A stretch of DNA of 64,000 nt from Gorsachius magnificus. Lineage: Eukaryota; Chordata; Aves; Pelecaniformes; Ardeidae. How positions within the stretch are numbered: position 1 is the stretch's first letter; each line of letters starts with the position of its first letter. The translations under genes were made by a program, and so were the position numbers. The notes below the pieces were generated by a model, which saw only the letters and a program-made list of their open reading frames with translations, was not told where the DNA came from and made no database searches. Location of the stretch: contig CM067081.1 in the NCBI GenBank assembly GCA_034008185.1, positions 5,641,821-5,705,820 on the forward strand. The letters are read 5' to 3'. Below are positions 1-13,101 of the stretch, in pieces.

Positions 1-3000
1 ATCCCACCAATATGGCACGCATGCAGGCTGGAGTTCTTGTTCACATGGCCTTGGTCTGAGTAGGCACACAGCAAGAGAGACCAAAGTGCCATCCAAGCTT
101 AAGGCCCCTTGCATGGCTGGGGTCTGATCTGAATGGGTGCCTGGGTGACAGTCATATCCCAAGGTTTCATAATTAAATTATTTTATATGAAAATAATTCC
201 ATTTATTGGTAAAAATAATTGCTTTCAGAAGCCCGTAAACAACGTAAGAGCTGGAAAGTAAACTAATTTCTGTAATTCTCTTGCTTCTTAACCAACAATC
301 AAGATTCAATGGGATGGATATTGGCCAAATTGCCCAGCTGCTGGGCAAACTCTGACAACTACAAAAGATATAGTTATATCTGTGCATATTCCCTGAAGAC
401 TTATGGAAGAATCTCATGTCTAGAAAGTCCCTGGTTGGGCGTGATAAGAAAGAAGCAAACTGCACATTTTTCCACAAACAAAATGCTGATTTCTTGTTTT
501 TTTGTGAATATTTTGTACTCATAAACTAATTAGATTGACTATGGAGGAATTAATTTTAAATTATTGATGCAATGCTCTACATTACTATTTTCAGACGATC
601 CCTTAAGGAACTTTCATCCAAAGGTCACTGACATCAATGAGAGTGAGGTTTTTCATTAAACTCAGTGAGTTCTGGATCATATTCCATGTGTACAAGTGGT
701 TTCTGTGTTATTTTTTAAATTGTCGAAGCTTGTTTGTAAGGTTGACATTAAGCTGTGAAGAGCAGGACTAAATTCACCATCTTAGAGCCAGTAGGTTATC
801 TCCAAAAGGATGTCATGGCTCTGATTCATTCATGAAACAAGGTTCACACAATCTGTTATGTATTACAGTTTGCCTGGCTAGATTTTCTTATTTGTATCAT
901 GGCCAAGACATTTCAGTGTTCCTGTTCCTTTGAGACCCTCTGGTTAAGATGTGAGTGATTTCCAATGCAGAAAATTATTACTCTAATTAATTAATTGCTA
1001 ACCAACTCTTTGTTAATAAACCCACCACTAAAACTCTAAGTTTTTCTCTGGGAGTTTTCATTTACGTCTTATTTTTTAAAGTATTTTTAATTGTGTGTGA
1101 AAAAAATAAAATATCAAGGTTAATTTTGTTTCTTGCCCATTGCTCCTCTGGATGTACCATAGGAAATAAATAGGGATAATAAAAACAGGATAGGGGTTTT
1201 CTGTAGCCGTCTCACTCCAGACAACCTTCAAACCAAGGAAAAGATATATTTTATTGATCAGCAGTGAAATTCTTGGTTTCATATCCTTACAGTAGTGCAC
1301 AAGGGAATGTCCCCACCAGGCAGAACAGTTCTCCTTCACTGACACTGTTATTTACCTTTCATTTGTTGTTTTCAAGAGAAGGATGAATTAATCTTTTCAT
1401 CCTTTAAACCAGGCTGCTAGGAAGATGCATCATTCTGCATAGAGGATTCTTGCCTTTGTAAATCAAACTGGTTTTTAAGAAGGTGTTCTAAAAAAATCTG
1501 CCTTCCTGTGCATGAGGCTGTATATGTAGTGCATTCATGGCCTGTATGAGTGGTGTACTAACATTTATGTGGAGTTTAACTCCCTTTTTAACTGCCAGAA
1601 CCATAAAGTTCTTTAATTCAGTACCAGTCTTGCATTTCAAGGGGTGGTAGAGTCCCTGAGGAGACCATTCAGACTGAGCCCTTGTGCAGAGGAGCAGTAT
1701 TATCACACATCATCCTGTACCTGCAATCTTAATCCCCATCTCTTGATGTCAGGGTGATTACCAGTTCTCTGTAAATGAAAATCCATCAGGATTTATCATT
1801 TGCCTGGAAATAAATATTTTAGCCTCAGATAACTAAGCACAGAATCTTTATTTTTTCCCCAAATAACACGATTTGAAGAACAACCAGGATAAATAGTGCT
1901 GATTTTCTCATTTTATTTTATAAATACCTCAGAAATGTCACATTCCTGATTTGCTTGTACTATCAGGTTTGAAATTCAAATGATAGAACTCATAGAAGGA
2001 TAAAAAAATAACTAATTCTACTCAATACACAAGCCTAACATCACCCCAGCTACCAAAGGATGATATAATTTAAATTTTTCTGCATAATTCTGTTATTTCA
2101 TTTTTCAGGCAAGTTTGTATAGAGAGAGTAGAAGTGAAGCTGTCAAACTCCTTCTTCAGCACTGGCATCCAGACTAGGACCGGAGCCCGAATAATGTCAC
2201 GGCACTTACAACTGGATCCATAAATCCAGGGTGAATTTTATTGTGGAAGAGAGGTTAACCACCAGAAGTGCAACTGCAACTGAGAGTAAAACTGAGGAAT
2301 CACCGTACTTTAGGAAGGGATGTTTTAAATTGTCTTCCTTAGTGGCGTTGCATGGATATATTGACCCGATAACCTGGACTTGTGATAAGAAGTAGCTATG
2401 TGACCATTTAGGAGTTTTAGCCTGGTTAGAAGTCACTAATAGCCTTGCTTCACATATTGCTGTTCCTTACATGTAGCTACAGATGTATTCTTCACAATTC
2501 CTGGCTGAAGAGCACTTTATATCTTGGTTTTGGTAATTAAAATATCAAAAAATGGAAAAGACTTGGAAGTTTTCTGAGGAACTCTCTCAACATCAGAGTG
2601 TCTGGGCCACAGTCTTACAAGGGTAATACTCTGGGCTTTTAGTGAATTTAGGACCTTGCAGTAGTTGTTTGCCTTGGTGACACCTAAATCTTATCAACCA
2701 GTTGAAATAGTCTTTTAAGAATAACTTAATTGAGACAAAATTTAAATAACTTCAAGGATAATGAGAAAATGAAGTAGCGTTAAAGATAAGGGGGAAGGTT
2801 GTCTTTGTCTTGCTTCTGGTATGACAGAGGCAGCAGGTGTGGGCTGAAGAAGTCCAGACCAGAAACACCAGAACAACTCAAATTATTTCACTGTGAGCAT
2901 TTCCATCAACAGGGCTTACTCAGTTTATTAATACATATGAAATGGGACCCTGATATTGCCTACATTGCAATGATACTACAAAATGATTTATTTTGCCTAA

Positions 3001-4299
3001 AACCTTCGTCTCCACTCTCCTTAGCCTACATCTTCCAGTTATCTGCTCCTATAATTATGAGGTATAATGTGTTTAAAAGAAAGATCATCCATTTTAGTGA
3101 AGTCTAATCTCAAACTACTTTGTCAAGCACCCTCCATCCTAAAGCTTATTTGCTGATCAACTGTATAAAATAATTGCTGGTTTAGTAGCATGTTTTACTT
3201 TTCTTTCAGGCAGTTCAGATATTCATTGCCAGTGAAGCTGCTTAAAACTATAGAATCCTTATGGGGTTTATTCATCACTGAAGTCTTATTTTCTGAAGTA
3301 AATTAATGATTTGCTATTCCTGGAGACTTTACTCTGCTTATCACTGTATTAACTTGCATCAAAAAATCACACTAAGCCATTTTTCAAACCCTGACAAAAA
3401 TAGCCTAGAGACATTCTGGTGAATGAAGGTCTTGAGGGGAAAAAACAGGTATATTTTGAATAATGGAAATGTACTCAGTTAACATCAGGTATAGCTGTCA
3501 GAGGTTATTGCTAGCATTCAGAATCAGCCCTCCTTTCTACGGACAGTATGTCAGAACATAGTGAGAGATGACGTTGGGAGGATCTGCATAAAGAACAGCC
3601 GTGTTTAGCTGTTAAGATTTTGGCTTGGCTGTGAGAATTGCCTGGGTGCCAGTTCTCATTGGCATTGTGTAGCTGACACTTGGAGATCAGTCTAAGAAAT
3701 CCAGCAAATGCTTGCAACAGGCAAGACAGTAACACCTCAGAGTGGTATCTCTGACAGAGGAAAGAGTGTAAATGAGAGAAAAGTTTTTGAAATAGGCAGG
3801 TATTTAGTTAATGAAAACTGAACCTGGAAAAAAAGCAAAAATGAAGGACAGTGTTGAGCAATTATCTGCCCCCAAAAGAAAGAAAAAACTATCTTTTTGC
3901 ATGGAAGAAGAATATTGTATCCTCTTTTTTCTTCCATGAGGTAGTAGTTAAAAGCCACCCTAAAACAGATCTCTGACAAACTAATACCCTTGGAGGTTTG
4001 GGTTTTTTTTCGAATGGAAAAGAGCACTGTGATGGATATTAGCAAGAGAGTCAAAGAACTGAACTGGGAAGAAAAAGTGGTTTGAAGACCATCTCTTTAA
4101 TTTGAAGATCCCTAACAAAAAATCTTTGATGAACTAATCTTTGATTTCATATAGTCCCGTCAACATCCTCCTTCTTCCTTGGTTGATCAAATAAATTTCC
4201 ATTTTGCATAACATTAAATTGGTAGTTCACTTTAGCCATCACAAAATCTTTCACTTGGAGACTGAAGCACTGGGGTCATAACTTCTGTTATTTGTTCTT
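1..4299. other. Unannotated AT-rich DNA
   Basis: I see no gene here. The first 180 bases are less AT-rich than what follows and could be the end of something that begins outside the window, but I do not recognise it. Short open frames on both strands are under 115 codons, show no recognisable domain and are typical of chance ORFs in AT-rich DNA. Confidence 0.6.
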
Positions 4300-4460
4300 T
4301 GGGACAGCACGAAGGTTCCTGCAATATGGACATGGACAGATACTGAGCAAAACATCAATACCTTGCTTCCAGGAGCTTACAATCTGAATAAAAAAATGAG
4401 CAACTACAAAAAGGCAACCACAGAACACTGAGTCTTGAGGGATTTGGAAAGAAACTGAAG
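4300..4460. repeat. Possible very old interspersed repeat
   Basis: Around 4370-4390 the text 'ccaggagcttacaatctgaa' resembles a phrase common in ancient amniote interspersed repeats, in which a count-like stretch precedes 'agagcttacaatctaa'. The match is short and the flanks are too decayed to place in a family. This is recognition by eye only; it could be chance. Confidence 0.25.
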
Positions 4461-7400
4461 CTGGCTAAAGAATTCTATGATTTTTAGATAACTTTTTTGT
4501 CTCCGTAATCTTCTACCTCACTTCATGTATTTCATGTAAGAGGTCTGCATATACTGAAAGTTCCCTGTAACAAGAACTCTTGTTACCTGTGTGTCTGGTG
4601 GGTAGTACAACACCTGGCAGCTCTGGGCTGTACTGTAATGGAAAGATTAATCACTGAGCTACCATAGATCAGAGACAGTGGAATAAGCAGCAGCTCATAC
4701 AGACTGTCAAGGACATGCAAATTCCAAGAGATGCGGACAGTTACAAAGTTGTAAGATTGGCATAAAACAGAAAAAGGGGTGAATTTGTATTTGGACTTCA
4801 CCTATCACTTATGCAGATTGTGATGCACCCACCGAGTACTAGCTGAAAAGCATCAAAGTCAGAGAACTACTTGAAAATAAGTAAGAAAGAAAGCAGTGGT
4901 TCTGACATCTCCGGATTTTTTTTCCTGAAAAATTTTAAATAAACATCAAAAATTAGGTGCTAAATATTATGACATAATGTAACAGACAATAGGACAAGCA
5001 CATCCTCTCCCAGATCTTCTTGTAATTGTACTACAGAGATGATGCTTACTTTGCTGCTTAATTGTTCCCAAAGATCCAGTTAAAGTGTGATTTATTTCCT
5101 ATTTCGCAATTTACTTGAATCATATGCTGGGAAGAAGAGTTGGATCTAAGGAATTTGTCAAATTTAGAAATGATCATGTCCTGTGTAAGAAGAAATAACT
5201 AGTATGTTTAGTACTATCCCTGAATCTTATGGGTTTTATCGTTATATTTTCTTTCTGTTGGTTATTGTGGTCAGTGAACTGAGGATATCATCAAAATCCA
5301 CTGAAATGAAAATAAATTATTAAAATGACTGTGAACAAATACTGTAATTCATATTTATTTTAGCACATGATCTGGTTGGTTTGTTCTTTTTTTTTGATAT
5401 TTACAATAAATTTTCAGGTGGCTCTGGTTTCAACAATGCAGTTTGGATTTACTGCAAGAACGACTGAGAAGACTAAATTTATTCTGTCCCTCAAATCAAG
5501 TTAAACATATCCAGAAATTAAGACTGAAAAAATAATAATCATTTGTTCCAAGAGTCTAACTGGAACACTGAAAAAATGAAGTAGTGTAATACATGTGTCT
5601 TTTATGGTTTATATAATTTAATGTTTCCCTTCTAAGTTAATTAGCGATATTTGGAATAGAATACAATTAGGAATACAACCTAAACTGCAAAGAAAGGCCC
5701 ATATGATTCCTTTAAAATTCAGACACTTATCCCCATAATCCCTTGTTTACGATTTTCACCGTTGTGACTTGATAAATAATTTCTTTGTCATTTCATATAC
5801 CTGCCCTGATTAACAAAGGATTGATTATTTCCTAAAACAGTTTTGTAATTAATACCAAAGTCACACTCCACCCCCTTGTTGATCCTTGCCTCTACATGTT
5901 TCTGATAAAATATAATTGTCTTAATTCTCTCTGGATTGTTTAGATATAATGTTCAAAGGGAAATCTACTTTATTACTGACCTAACATACCTTTGCTAATA
6001 AGAATTTTTTTTTCATGAACTTCAAAGATGAAAGTTTCTTAATTAACAGCAGAAGCTTTACTGAACCAAGTCTGTTACACTCACATCACCATTTCCTGGG
6101 GCTCTATTATTTTCTTTATTAACAAAATCCATTGGAGATAAAGGTCTGAAAATAATATTTAGACACAATGAAAAACATACTGCTCTGAACACTGTTAATA
6201 CTTTTTAAAATCAAAGTTTAAGAAGTAGAGATTTTATGTAATGAAGAACATTTAAAATCTGTACTTGGAGTGTAGTTCACCACTTAACTTCCATTTGGAG
6301 GATTTAAATGGGACTTGAGTGGTGCACATGCCTTCAGATCTGCAGGGGGCAAATTTCACCCTTAATCAAGGCAGTTTTTGCTATGCTGTTTAAAAAGTGA
6401 CATTTGCTCTGAAATTTTTCTTGGTATTTTTGTTTAGTCAATAATGTGCTATTTTTAAGTTTACATTTATGGTAGTCAAGGTCAAGAAAAATATTTGCCA
6501 GGAAGAAACCTATGCTGTAACTATTCCAGCCATTATAGTTTAGCAGTCAAATAAAACATTTCATACAGTATGGCACAATACTCTATATAATTCACCTACA
6601 GGGAAAGGCTGGCCAGAGACCCTTCAAATAACTTATTTATCCATATCGATATTTACTTGGCCATTTGTGGTATCTGAAGAGCAGATAAGCATTAATGGCG
6701 CGTCTTTAGCTAGTGCTCCTTTAGCATTGTCAATGCCCACTCTTAAATAAGAAAAGAAAATAAATAGAAAAGAAATGGCATTCTTTGCATTTATCTGTTG
6801 ACATAAGAAAATTGGATTTTAAGTTTTTCTCAGCAACCCTAAGGTTCCAAAATCTAGTCATTTAAGGAGAGGGAAAAATTTTGACAGATTTAACACTCTG
6901 GTCCTCAGCTTCTCAGAAATAAGATCAAGTGTTGTGAGAGTAGTGAAAAATACAGGTGGAGATGACAACACTGTTTTTTCCAGTACAAAAAAAAAGTAAA
7001 AAAAAAAAAAAAATTAAAAAAAAGCACGCATAAAGAGATGTGAAACACAGATTCACTCTGAAACAAACTACTGAAAAATTGAAGCCTAGGGATTAGAGAC
7101 ATGAAGTAAAGTCCCAGACTGTAATACCTGTTTTTCAGTAAGCAATACTGGCAGCTCTACACATTAGCGATAACATTAAGTAGGCCAAGGAAAAATTGCA
7201 AGTATTATCATTAGCATGTTGTGATATTTAAGCCATCTCAAATTTGAAAACTGACATTGACCTCTAAAACTCATAGAATTTGTTGAAATTATGATCTTCC
7301 AGTTCAGCACGCAAAGATGAGGGAGAGAAAAATGAAATTCACAGGACTGAAGTAGTTAAGGGTTTAGTAATTTTATTCTGATATAGTTGAAAGAGTTGCC

Positions 7401-8274
7401 AACAATTTTTTAAAAGTTTTCTTTCTTGGAACATAAAGAAGAGACAGCTGCTTTAAAATGGATTTTTATTAGTTTAAGAAGAGGACTGATGAGCTTGCCT
7501 GAGAGAACCTAAGAGATTCTTTATTGTTGCACATTTCTGTGAAATCCTACCCTTTTATACATCTTTTTTGCTTGGAGAGCATTAAAAAGCAAGGAAAGAA
7601 GAAAGCAAATATTCACTGAAAGGAGCTGTAATCTACTAGTTATCACATTGAATGTACGAATTCTAACTAGAAATATGTGTTGGATATTTACAAAAATCAA
7701 AGGAAATCTGGGAAGGAATAGAACACATTTGTGTTGTCAGTGAAATCAATCAGATAAATTAGAAGAAAAAATATAAAAATTCCTCTGCTTTTGGAAAAGG
7801 AAAATCTTTTGAGAGTATTAAAGATACAGACATATGCATTACTCATACACAGTTTGGTCAGAGTATTTCTTTCTTTTATCTCTCAGAATACAAGTTAGCA
7901 TGGAAAATCACTTTGTTTTGGTCTGTCTTCCTCTTCCAGAGTTTTGAGTTTCAACTCTGTACATATGACTGGTGTATTTGAATTTAGACACTACATGCCC
8001 AAATACAAAGTAGAAGAGTTTGGGTAGACAACAGCTCACCAGAAAAGGAACTGGAGACTGAGAAAGATTGCTAAGTACAATGATACGCTGTCACAGACAC
8101 ATACACGCACACACTAAAAAAAGTAATTTCAGACCAAAATCATAAACAGGAGTGTTATAGTTAAATGACATGAAACAACCTTCAGTTCCAGTCAACTGTC
8201 ATAAAGTTGTACTGGTCTGTTATATCCAGTTGTGAGCGCTGCGTTCCAAGAAAACTCTAAACCCCTTAGACAGG
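4461..8274. other. Unannotated AT-rich DNA
   Basis: No gene seen. It holds an A-rich tract (listed separately), an acetylated-looking CA-rich stretch near 8094-8115 that is too short to be a real microsatellite, and two patches (5770-5840 and 6655-6750) whose motif content is discussed in the findings as possible conserved noncoding elements. Confidence 0.6.
6987..7024 (+). repeat. A-rich simple repeat
   Basis: Nearly pure A over about 38 bases, broken by a G-T pair and a T-T pair. No recognisable retrotransposed body lies directly upstream, so I treat it as a simple repeat and not as the tail of a processed copy. Confidence 0.8.
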
Positions 8275-8700
8275 ATACAGAAGAGAAAAAAAAATTAAAG
8301 GAATAAAAACCTTGGCCTATAAGGAAAGTCCACAAAAATCAGCATGGTTGCATCTGTGTAAGGAAAACCCACATGGAAACATCCTAAGGATCTTCAAATA
8401 CTTGAAAGGCTCCACAGAGAAAGAGATAATAAAATACTCCACATACCTCTCGGGGAGAGAAAAGTTGCAATGGCGTTAAACTGCAGAGAAGGAGATTTAG
8501 GTCAAGTAGTAGGAAGAAATTTTTAATTATAGGAATTATTAAGCACTGGAATATCCAAGGAAGACAGTGGAATACCTATCACTTAGATTTTCAAAAGAGG
8601 GATAGAAAAATATCAGATGATAACAGGTCAGTATGACTCTACCCTGAGGCCACAGAGAGTTAAAATGATTGTTGGAGTTATCTTCTACATGTATCTGAAC
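8275..8700 (+). mobile_element. Ancient CR1-like LINE 3' end, strongly decayed
   Basis: The stretch follows the order of a CR1/L3-type ORF2 C-terminus: 'ggcctataaggaaag' (8312-8326, the Y-E-E-R-like segment), 'atcttcaaatacttgaaagg' (8390-8409, encoding a FKYLKG-like motif), then 'ggagatttaggtcaagtagtagg', the R-F-R-x-x-x-R-K-like segment, and 'aattattaagcactggaa', the H-W-like segment. The frame is shattered by indels and no tail octamer survives. It is clearly older than the CR1 copies at 32 kb and 58 kb. The 5' limit is approximate. Confidence 0.6.
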
Positions 8701-9781
8701 TCTATTAATCTAGGATACTGCCTCTGTGACTTTATAGGCATCACTTTTTGTGAAGATGTTAATTAACAAAATCAAAACATGGATGTGAAACTGTTTCTGT
8801 TGCCGATCCATTTTTGAGAGACAACTAGACAATAATCACCTCTTGTATGAATCTCTTCAGGCAGTCATAGAAAGGTAAGGACACTGCAGACAGTAGCAGT
8901 ACAGCAATTTTCTTAGGTTACTGAAAAGACAGAAAGTCAGAATGTATGTTTTTCTTGTCTTGAAACCATTCATCAGCTGTACAGAAGATGATCTACTCTT
9001 AGATGTGATAAGACATCAGACTGAAAATAACATTCGCATTGGGCTTTTTCTATAGAAACAACTGAACACTTCAGTGGTAAGTGCAGGAAAGCAGCGGATT
9101 TGTTCACTGTATTTGATGAACTCTGGTGAGACATCTGATGGCCTCATTAGAAAAGGGAAGGTCACCAAGAAGAGAAAATATTCAGAAATGCTGAAGTCAG
9201 GATCATCAGCATTATTCCTTACTAGGAGTATAATTTGGAACTATTGCTCAGAAAAGGTGGTATTCAGGCTTTTGACCAAGGACTTTACCATAAATTAATA
9301 ATGATATATGGGTTTAGAATTTAATTTTAAAAGATATTAATAACTAAAGGTTGCTGCTGACCACTTAACAACTGTAGGACATGCAGAATGTACTTCACTT
9401 GTTGTGAGTTCTGGGAAAAAATATCACATCTATCTTTTTAAGATGAAATATTTTTTCAGGTACAAACCACAAAATTTTAAAATCTGAAACTCAGATGTTT
9501 ATTTGGGTTTAATAGTCTATAGATATGCGAAAGATACCTGTTCATTGCCAGTTTTATTCAATGTCTTTTCAAAGAGTTGTAAATACTTCACCATCTCAGG
9601 CTCAATCATGACAGGCAAAATATCTTTGTATATTGAGAGTGACATGACCACTATTGCTTCCAGTCCCTTCAGGTCAAGTCCAAATGTGACCATATTTGTT
9701 TTAAATATTGAGGTGGGACTTAAGGTCAAGTGTCTATAAAGCAATTCCTAAGCCCCTAATTCCTAACTCCACATTTTAATC
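8701..9781. other. Unannotated DNA
   Basis: No repeat or exon recognised. The short open frames at 9074-9298 (+), 9503-9739 (+) and 9517-9744 (-) overlap or have no domain content and are not supported as genes. Confidence 0.55.
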
Positions 9782-10165
9782 CGTGGTGAGATAATCAATA
9801 AAGTAAATGGTGTCCAGAGAGGGATTCAGCTGACCTACTATCAGGGGCTGGATTCTGTTGCCTTGTCACAGACAACAGAACCATCTGAGATACCTTGGGG
9901 TGTCCCATCTGACCTCCAGCTGCAAGTCTAGAAAGGCAGGGATCTCCTCTACATTCTGCATCAGGGCTGTCACCTTTCTAGATGCTTTGAATAGCTTAGG
10001 GTATCTTAAAGGACCTCTATTTAAGCAACTGAATTGAGAATTGGGTGTTTAGTCTATGAAGAGAGACACTGCGCACTCAAGTCAACTGACTAGATGTCCA
10101 CTGACTATAATGGGAGCTTAGACACCTACCTTCTTTGCAGGCACCTGTTGGACCCACAGATAGGT
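9782..10165 (+). repeat. Unnamed dispersed repeat, copy 1
   Basis: The core at 9881-9955 aligns by eye with 57460-57536 in the same orientation. Shared blocks in order are ccatctgaga/ccatttgtga, gtcccatctga/atcccacctga, agaaaggcagggatctcc/agaaaggtggagatctcc and tacattct/tacatgct, at about 70 percent identity. Looser similarity continues downstream (a ctgaattg block, then a cattgactg/ccactgact block followed by a taacttaaa/gagcttaga block). No frame, tail or terminal repeat is visible. It may belong to an old DNA transposon or LTR family that I do not recognise. The ends are approximate. Confidence 0.5.
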
Positions 10166-11998
10166 GAAATTCTTTTCCCATTTCGTATATTAATTCTAAT
10201 CTTACAATGGCTGAGAACAAATATCCTGGATTTTTTTTTCACTGTTAAGGTCAGTATAAGCTAAACCTGTTGGCTCTCTGGGCACACTGAAAACCCCTTG
10301 ATCAAGGCTTTTGCCTTAGGGGAGAATCAGGGCATTGGACAAGGGCTATATTGTATTTCGCAGCTGAGTCTCTTTCAATTTAGTTTTACATCAGTCAACC
10401 ATTACTCATTGCTCTTAATAATTTACAAGTGCACCCAGAGAGCTTGTGATGAGCATAATTTTTTAAAAAAATGAATAATTAAGTGAAATAAAGAAGTAAA
10501 TGAATGAGGATGTCATGCTGAAAATGATCTATTGAGGATGATGTATATCATAATGGGAAAATCAGATACTGTATTCTTTTATTGTTAAAACGGAATGACG
10601 CTTCCCTAGTGATGTAACGTAATCTGAGACTTTAGAAGCCCGAACTTAACATGTAAGGTTTTTCTTTATTCATGTTTAGGTTGAATAAGAGAAAATATTT
10701 CCACTGATGAGTCAGGAGCATCCTCTCTGTCAACAGATATAATAGGAGTCCTGTCGCAAGGATTATCACAGGGATTGTCACAAAGATTACTTAAAATTGT
10801 GTTGGTCAAAACATTGTTGAATGTACTACATGTGAAAAATGTGTACCAGTGAATCATGATAAATGATTCCTTTTTCAGGTAAATATCAACCACTCAAGAC
10901 TGAACAGTATGGCAAACACCCAAACATGCTTAACCTTCTGTGCCCGCAGTAGCCCTGCTGAGATTCAGCATGTATGTAACTGTTCATATGCAACTGTTTT
11001 CAAGATCAGTTAATAATTTTTTTAAGTTGAAAACCGAGGACGAGACAATGATGAAACAAAAACAAGAAATGGGGAGAACCAAAGGAAGGAAATAGTACAG
11101 AACAAGGATGTTATGTGTTTTGCATCAGTTCATACATGTTTTCATGGTTCATTAATTTTATAAGCATATTCATCTTCTTATAAAAATAGTTTTTATTTAA
11201 GCAGAATATATTTTAATTGCTTTTGGTGTGTGCCGGTTAATATTATAAAAACATGATTGTTGCAGGTTCAAACTATTTCATTACAACTCTTGATTGATAT
11301 TATTATCATACTACTCGTCACTCTATTGGCTTCATTACTTATCATCTAGTTTTTTACTCTTTATTGTTTTACAGCCTCATTTGTAAACAACAATTCTTAC
11401 ATATTTCTCTTTCTGTCTTGCCCGTATGTTTTTTTGGGGTTATTTTCCCATTCATGCATGTGTAAGATGAGAAACTGAGCAAGACAGAAAAAGCAGTGTA
11501 TGAAAGTTACTATGTCCTAAGGAGAGCCAAAGTATATAGACATACAGGCAAGTATAACGATTTATAGATAGATATGCACATATTTGTATATGTGATCATT
11601 TTACAGAAATAGAAGTACTTATATAAAGAGCAATACTCCTTAAATTATTCTCAACATCATTTTGCAAATACGTATATGCACATGCAATCTAAATATTGTA
11701 AAATATTACATTGGTGATATGGGAAAACTCCACCTCAATAGTAAGAATTGACCTCTTCCAATTTCTAATTTGACTTCTGGAAACAATTATTTCCAGCAAT
11801 AATGGAACTCAAGCAGTGAGCAGTATGCCACGTTGCACAAGACAGGAGGATAATATATATTACCCTGTGCATTCTCTTCTTAATTATTAGTATTGCACAT
11901 TAGAACCAACTCATATAATTTTGTAACGATCGTAGAGTCAGGAAGGGAGACCGCAAACATAAAAGTCTCAATATTCTGTAGATTCCTCATACAACACC
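10166..11998. other. Unannotated AT-rich DNA
   Basis: No gene seen. At 10752-10790 there is a small imperfect tandem of a roughly 12-base unit (tgtcgcaaggatta / tcacagggat / tgtcacaaagatta). The rest is AT-rich unique-looking sequence. Confidence 0.55.
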
Positions 11999-12041
11999 AT
12001 ATATATATATATTTGTATATATATATGTATATATATATGTA
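11999..12041. repeat. (TA)n microsatellite
   Basis: About 43 bases of alternating T and A, interrupted by single TTTG and TG steps. It is self-complementary and could form a hairpin or be length-variable. Confidence 0.9.
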
Positions 12042-12170
12042 AAATCATGATTTTGAAATTTATTTCAAACTGTATCTTTGAGGATTAGTGTTGTTCAAAT
12101 ATTTTATAGATTTATGATTCACACATATTAAAATAGTCAGAAGAGACAATAAAACCCTTAGGGAATCACC

Positions 12171-12455
12171 CGTGCAGTGACCATTCCCCCAATTTGACAC
12201 GGTCCTTTTTACAAAGCCCCTTATTAAGTATGTCGATCATCCGCTGTTTTATCCCATCTTCAATCCCAGCTGCTTTGTTTTAAGCAAGATTCCATTAAGT
12301 GAATCTACACCCACATTTTCTTGAAAATTAAAATGTTATGCCCTGTATGCTACGGATATCGACGGCATCTTTTGGAGGGGTTAACAGGGCTGCTAAACTG
12401 CGACTCCTCATAGCTGCGAAAGCATTAAAGAGGGGGAATATTTTGCACTGTAGCG
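12171..12455. promoter_or_regulatory. CpG-retaining block, candidate conserved noncoding element
   Basis: Ten CpG dinucleotides fall within 285 bases. The flanking 460 bases upstream hold four and the 500 bases downstream hold two. The block has no long open frame, no repeat signature and few homopolymers. In CpG-poor vertebrate DNA such retention suggests either selection or low germline methylation, as in a developmental enhancer or a small CpG patch. This is inference from composition; a cross-species alignment would decide. Confidence 0.35.
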
Positions 12456-13101
12456 CAACAGGAGTGTGTGCATGCTTTATAACACATTTTGGCTTCAAAT
12501 GACCAGAAAAGGCTCAAAAGTAATAGCCTTCCAAAATGCAGTAATGTTTTTCGCTTTTTTTTTTCCTAAAGGATCATGTAGAACAAGATAACTGGGGTGA
12601 AGAAAGGCTGGAATGCCTGCACTGTTGACACTGGATGATAGACCAGTGTTTTGGAAACACCCTTGAAGTGGATGCCTAAGGCAGTTTTCTGTGATACATG
12701 TGGGGTATGAGGTAATCACATCAGGTGAGGTAATGTCTAGAATACAATTCTGCCATTTCTGGGCTGAGCACCTGACTCAACCACTATATGATAAAATACA
12801 TAGACATCACATAGTAAGCTTTTTAAACTTCCTCAGGGGTCTGGGGGACAGAAAACTACTTGCTTACTCAATACGGAGTTGCAACAGCCCTGTAAGCAGA
12901 AATCATGCATTTTGGAGCACTAACTTTCCACTAAACTAGAATGTTGAGTGCATCAAATTAAGGTACCTTTGCAATTAGGTAGTCCTAGAAAGTGAGCAGA
13001 CTGGATTTTTTGCTGGTTACAGGTACCCTTAGGTGTTTAAATCTTATGTTAGGTGTAAAAAAGGTGTGCTGAATCCCAGACCATGAAAATTTAGGAGAAA
13101 A
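12456..13101. other. Unannotated DNA
   Basis: No repeat or exon recognised. Open frames at 12495-12719 (-), 12691-12939 (+) and 12985-13182 (-) lack recognisable domains. Confidence 0.55.
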
